A stretch of DNA of 64,000 nt from JAYOEY01 sp038116945 (GTDB lineage: Bacteria; Pseudomonadota; Alphaproteobacteria; MPNO01; UBA2964). A program made the translations under genes and the position numbers. Below are positions 60,400-64,000 of this stretch, piece by piece. Position 1 is the stretch's first letter. The number at the start of each line of letters is the position of its first letter. The notes beneath the pieces were generated by a model. It searched no databases and was not told the DNA's origin. It saw only the letters and a program-made list of their open reading frames with translations. The stretch covers positions 1 to 64,000 of the forward strand of contig JAYOEY010000015.1 in the NCBI GenBank assembly GCA_038116945.1, written 5' to 3'.

Positions 60400-62531
60400 C
60401 CGGACGCGCGCGAACCGCCTCTGACGTTCCCGTCGAGAAACTGACCCCCTTCGAGGCGGCGGACGAGCTTGCCAGGCTGGCGTCGGAGATTTCCAGGCAT
60501 GACCGGCTGTATCATACCGACGATGCGCCGGAGATATCGGACGCGGAGTACGACGCGCTGCGGCGGCGAAACGAGGAGATCGAAGCCCGGTTCCCCTCAT
60601 TTGTCCGCGACGACAGCCCTGCGCGCCGCGTGGGTGCGTCGCCTGCGACAGGCTTTTCAAAGGTACGGCATGCCGTGCCGATGCTGTCGCTCGGCAATGC
60701 GTTCGACGGCGATGACGTGCGAGACTTTTTCGGCCGAATCCGCCGTTTCCTGAATCTCGGCGAAAACGAGCCGGTGGAAGTCGTCGCGGAGCCCAAGATC
60801 GACGGGCTGTCGATTTCACTTCGATACGAGAACGGGCGTTTCGTCCTGGGGGCGACCCGCGGCGACGGACGCGAAGGCGAGAACGTCACCGCCAATATCG
60901 CAACCATCGAAGAAGTTCCCAGATTTATCGAGGGCGCGCCGGAAATCCTGGAAGTCCGCGGCGAAATCTATCTGAGCCACTCCGCCTTCGCCTCGATCAA
61001 TAAGGACCGGGAGAAGGAGGGCGCCGCGCTGTTCGCCAATCCGCGCAATGCCGCGGCGGGATCGCTGCGGCAGCTCGATTCGTCCGTCACGGCGAAACGG
61101 CCGTTGCAGCTCTTCGCCTATAGCTGGGGCGAAATGGCGGCTCAGGGTGCCGCAACGCAATGGGGTTTTCTCGAAAACCTGAAGAAATGGGGATTTCCCG
61201 TCAATCCGCTCGTCGAGCTTTGCGACTCGGCCGAGACCGCAATCGACTATCACCGAAGGATCGGCGAGATCCGGGCGACGCTCGATTACGATATCGACGG
61301 CATCGTCTACAAGGTGAACCGGCTCGACTGGCAGGAACGGCTCGGCTTCGTCAGCCGCGCGCCGCGCTGGGCCATCGCCCACAAGTTTCCCGCCGAAAAA
61401 GCGCAGACCATCGTCCGCGCCATCGATATCCAGGTTGGCCGCACCGGCGCGCTGACGCCGGTGGCGCGGCTGGAACCGGTAACCGTCGGCGGCGTCGTGG
61501 TATCGAACGCCACGCTGCATAACGAGGACTACATCGCCGAGAAGGACATCCGCATCGGCGACACGGTGACGATTCAGCGCGCCGGCGACGTGATCCCGCA
61601 GGTGCTGGAAGTGATCGCCGACCGACGACCGGACACGACATCGGTCTGGTCGTTTCCCGAGCATTGCCCGGAATGCGGCAGCCTCGCCGTACGGGAAGCG
61701 GGCGAAGCGGTCCGTCGCTGCACCGGGGGGCTGATCTGTCCCGCGCAAAAGCTGGAGCGGCTCAAGCATTTCGTCAGCCGTCAGGCGTTCGACATCGACG
61801 GGCTGGGCGGCAAGCATATCGAGGCGTTCCACGAGAGCGGCCTGATCGACGGTCCCGGCGACATCTTTCGCCTGAAGAACCACGCCGACGCGCTGCGAAA
61901 ACGCGAGGGCTGGGGCGACAGGTCGGTCGAAAACCTGCTCGCCGCCATCGAGGAACGGCGCGCGATCGGACTCGACCGGCTGATCTACGCGCTGGGCATA
62001 CGACAGGTGGGCGAGGCGACGGCGCGTCTGCTGGCGCGTCATTACGGATCGTTTCAGGCATGGCGGGATGCCATGGCGGCCGTCAGCGCGGAAAAGCACG
62101 CGAGCGGGGACGAAGCGCGGAAGCCCGGGGAAATCGGCGAGGCCTATGACGATCTCTGCAGCATCGACACGATCGGCATGGCGGTAGCCGACGAGCTCGC
62201 CGGGTTCTTCGATGCGGAGAACGCGGAAAACCGGCGGGTTCTTGACGATCTCGCCGCCGAACTGGCGGTAGAGGATGTCGCCGCGCCGCAATCCGCGGAC
62301 TCCGCCGTCGCGGGCAAGACGGTGGTTTTCACCGGTTCTCTGGAAACCATGACCCGCGCCGAAGCCAAGGCGACAGCAGAATCGCGCGGCGCGAAGGTTA
62401 CCGGCTCCGTCTCTAAGAAAACCGACTACGTCGTGATCGGCGCCGATCCCGGCTCAAAGGCCAGAAAAGCCGCCGAGCTCGGCATCCCGGTCCTGTCGGA
62501 ACAGGACTGGCGGGAGTTGATCGGCGGCTGA
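60396..62531 (+). CDS. ligA: NAD-dependent DNA ligase LigA
   Basis: LigA (711 aa) seals nicks using NAD. The Ia domain (DRLYHTDDAPEISDAEYDAL) precedes the nucleotidyl-transferase core with adenylated Lys134 (EPKIDGLSIS). The OB fold, a zinc site (CPECGSLAVREAG, then CTGGLICPAQ), helix-hairpin-helix repeats (about 510-570) and a C-terminal BRCT domain (about 635-711, VVFTGSLETMTRAEAK) complete the normal layout. GTG start overlaps recN. It ends 6 bp from the converging peptidase gene. Confidence 0.97.
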   Translation: MTGRARTASDVPVEKLTPFEAADELARLASEISRHDRLYHTDDAPEISDAEYDALRRRNEEIEARFPSFVRDDSPARRVGASPATGFSKVRHAVPMLSLGNAFDGDDVRDFFGRIRRFLNLGENEPVEVVAEPKIDGLSISLRYENGRFVLGATRGDGREGENVTANIATIEEVPRFIEGAPEILEVRGEIYLSHSAFASINKDREKEGAALFANPRNAAAGSLRQLDSSVTAKRPLQLFAYSWGEMAAQGAATQWGFLENLKKWGFPVNPLVELCDSAETAIDYHRRIGEIRATLDYDIDGIVYKVNRLDWQERLGFVSRAPRWAIAHKFPAEKAQTIVRAIDIQVGRTGALTPVARLEPVTVGGVVVSNATLHNEDYIAEKDIRIGDTVTIQRAGDVIPQVLEVIADRRPDTTSVWSFPEHCPECGSLAVREAGEAVRRCTGGLICPAQKLERLKHFVSRQAFDIDGLGGKHIEAFHESGLIDGPGDIFRLKNHADALRKREGWGDRSVENLLAAIEERRAIGLDRLIYALGIRQVGEATARLLARHYGSFQAWRDAMAAVSAEKHASGDEARKPGEIGEAYDDLCSIDTIGMAVADELAGFFDAENAENRRVLDDLAAELAVEDVAAPQSADSAVAGKTVVFTGSLETMTRAEAKATAESRGAKVTGSVSKKTDYVVIGADPGSKARKAAELGIPVLSEQDWRELIGG

Positions 62532-62537
62532 ACCCGG

Positions 62538-64000
62538 TCACTCGATCGGAGAGGTCGCTTCTCCGAGCCATGACGCCGTTGCGTCGTCCACCAGCGGCGT
62601 GATCGTCTCCCGCACCCGGCGGTGATAGGCATTGAGCCAGTCGATTTCGAACGGCGTCATCAGGGAAGGCTCGACCAGGGCGCGGTCAATCGGCGCCAGC
62701 GTCAGGGCCTCGAACATAAGCATCTCCTGTTCGGCCCCGTCGATCGGCGGCGCCGGGCGCACCACCTCCAGATTCTCGATGCGGATTCCCCACGCGCCGG
62801 CCTTGTAGTAGCCCGGCTCGTTCGACACGATCATGCCCGGGCACAGCGGTACGTCGCCCATCCGCTTGGAAATACGGTGCGGTCCCTCATGCACGCCGAG
62901 ATAGGAGCCGACGCCGTGCCCGGTGCCGTGCTCGAAATCGATCCCGGCCTGCCACAGGGAGGCGCGCGCGAGCGTGTCGAGCTGTCCGCCGCTGGTTCCG
63001 ACCGGAAAACGGGCGCTCGCGACAGACAGGTGACCTTTCAGGACCCTAGTGAACCGGTCGCGCATTTCCGCATCCGGTTCGCCGATGGCGACCGTGCGCG
63101 TGACGTCCGTTGTGCCATCGAGATACTGCGCGCCGGAATCGACCAGAAAGAGCGTGCCGGAGTCGAGCGGCCGGTTGGTGGCCTGCGTCACCCTGTAATG
63201 CACGATGGCGCCGTTGGGACCCGCTCCCGAGATCGTGTCGAACGACAGCCCGCGAAACAGGTCGCCCCCGGCGCGGAAGCCGTAAAGCTTTTCCGCGGCC
63301 GACATCTCGTCAACGGAGCCGCCCGGCGCTTCCGCCGCCAGCCAGGCGAGAAAACGGCACAACGCCGCGCCGTCCCGGACGTGGGCGTTGCGGGTTCCCT
63401 GGATTTCAACGCTGTTCTTGCAGGCCTTGGGCAACACGCAGGGATCGTTGCCGGGAACGATTTCCGCGCCGGCCTTCGTCAGCCGCTCGACAATCCAGGA
63501 CGGCGTCGACCCCGACGGCAGCAGAACCCTGCGGTTCTCCCTTCCGGCAGAATCCAGGTAGGCTTCCAGTTCCCGGCGCGGAGCGACCGTCACCGCGTCT
63601 CCGAGATGCCGCCGGACATCGCCGGTCAGCTTTCGCGGGTCCGTAAACAACGCCACGGCGCCATCGTTCGCCAGAACCGCAAAACCCAGCGCCAGCGGCG
63701 TGTTGGGCGTCTCGCCGCCGCGGATATTCAGCAGCCAGTTGACGGAATCCGGTGCGCTCAGCACCACCGCGGCGGCGCCGGCCTTCATCACCTCAGCTGC
63801 CGCTTCCGAACGTTTTTCGGCGCTTGAGCGTCCCGCGAATTCGAGCGGGTGGATCTCGATGGGCGCGATCGGTGCGGCGGGCTGGTCCCGCCAGACTTCG
63901 TCCACCGGATTGGTCGCCGCCGGCGCCAGCCGCGCGCCGGCGCGCGAAGCCCCAGCCCGCAAGGGATTGAGCCCGCTTTCCGTATGCAGCCATGGATCGT
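62538..64000 (-). CDS. Xaa-Pro aminopeptidase (M24B, aminopeptidase P), 5' end beyond the window
   Basis: This M24 metallopeptidase removes N-terminal residues before proline. The visible 487 codons run without a stop from the right edge, which reads DPWLHTESGLNPLRAG, the linker of the first creatinase-like domain. The second creatinase-like domain and the catalytic domain follow, with metal ligands in LFLVDSGAQYLDGTTDVTRT (two Asp), EHGTGHGVGSYLGVHEGP (His) and MIVSNEPGYY and GIRIENLEVV (Glu). Family members have about 600 residues, so roughly 100-120 N-terminal residues lie outside. A TTG at 63962 is not the real start. Confidence 0.92.
   Translation of the reverse strand, partial: DPWLHTESGLNPLRAGASRAGARLAPAATNPVDEVWRDQPAAPIAPIEIHPLEFAGRSSAEKRSEAAAEVMKAGAAAVVLSAPDSVNWLLNIRGGETPNTPLALGFAVLANDGAVALFTDPRKLTGDVRRHLGDAVTVAPRRELEAYLDSAGRENRRVLLPSGSTPSWIVERLTKAGAEIVPGNDPCVLPKACKNSVEIQGTRNAHVRDGAALCRFLAWLAAEAPGGSVDEMSAAEKLYGFRAGGDLFRGLSFDTISGAGPNGAIVHYRVTQATNRPLDSGTLFLVDSGAQYLDGTTDVTRTVAIGEPDAEMRDRFTRVLKGHLSVASARFPVGTSGGQLDTLARASLWQAGIDFEHGTGHGVGSYLGVHEGPHRISKRMGDVPLCPGMIVSNEPGYYKAGAWGIRIENLEVVRPAPPIDGAEQEMLMFEALTLAPIDRALVEPSLMTPFEIDWLNAYHRRVRETITPLVDDATASWLGEATSPIE

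Overview
This 64 kb, GC-rich window is chromosomal DNA of an alphaproteobacterium, most likely a Rhodospirillales-type lineage. Markers are the C4-pathway 5-aminolevulinate synthase (hemA), the phosphotransferase gene chpT next to a DUF3553 gene, fliX, a single-cysteine DksA, an alphaproteobacterial palindromic repeat, and a FtsZ with a very long C-terminal linker. I see no tRNA, rRNA, prophage, insertion sequence or CRISPR array.

Left region (1-7.8 kb), flagellum and chemotaxis: flgF-flgG-flgA-flgH on the plus strand, with a candidate sigma-54 promoter upstream, face dksA-fliX-cheA-chpT on the minus strand. This block looks damaged. flgF has an in-frame TAG at 865-867. cheA has an in-frame TAG at 5413-5415 and also loses the end of its CheW-like domain at a junction only 16 bp from fliX, where flgI/flgJ and cheW/cheY/cheB/cheR could be expected but are absent.

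Molybdenum and formate region (7.8-20.5 kb): a NAD-linked, molybdenum-dependent formate dehydrogenase is split into a fused NuoE/NuoF-type beta subunit (7872-9581) and a NuoG-like catalytic alpha subunit (12892-15663). Between them lie a LigI-type amidohydrolase, a 2OG-Fe(II) oxygenase, the molybdoenzyme gene msrP and a methyltransferase. A ModE-type regulator, a cyclic-nucleotide-domain protein, a broken VOC gene (TAA at 16818-16820), mobA, a GIY-YIG-domain protein, fdhD and moaA follow. Molybdenum cofactor synthesis and insertion genes therefore sit beside the enzymes that need them.

Metabolic middle (20.5-37.2 kb): a class III aminotransferase, hemA, a Mug-type DNA glycosylase without a normal start codon, a REP-like palindromic element, a ketopantoate-reductase-family gene, RidA, TfoX-N and ribbon-helix-helix proteins, and a large AsmA protein. 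A minus-strand operon then carries a DUF1445 hydro-lyase, 3-hydroxyanthranilate dioxygenase, an MBL hydrolase and a GlcD-type FAD oxidase. A conserved unknown, a DUF3750 protein, a DjlA-like co-chaperone, an EamA transporter and an N-acetylmuramoyl-alanine amidase complete this part.

Right region (37.3-64 kb): the RNase P RNA gene is followed by a complete dcw cell-wall and division cluster, mraZ-rsmH-ftsL-ftsI-murE-murF-mraY-murD-ftsW-murG-murC-murB-ddl-ftsQ-ftsA-ftsZ, then lpxC, bamD, recN and ligA. A clear MraZ operator (four CCCA units plus one degenerate unit) precedes mraZ. Almost every junction from mraZ to ftsA is overlapping, and a 15-codon ORF bridges ftsQ and ftsA. ftsZ ends at a strong hairpin. 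An aminopeptidase P gene converges on ligA and runs off the right edge.

The most unusual feature is a set of otherwise well-preserved genes each disabled by one substitution (flgF, cheA, VOC, and probably the start of mug). This is either real recent decay, including loss of motility, or consensus error in the assembly.
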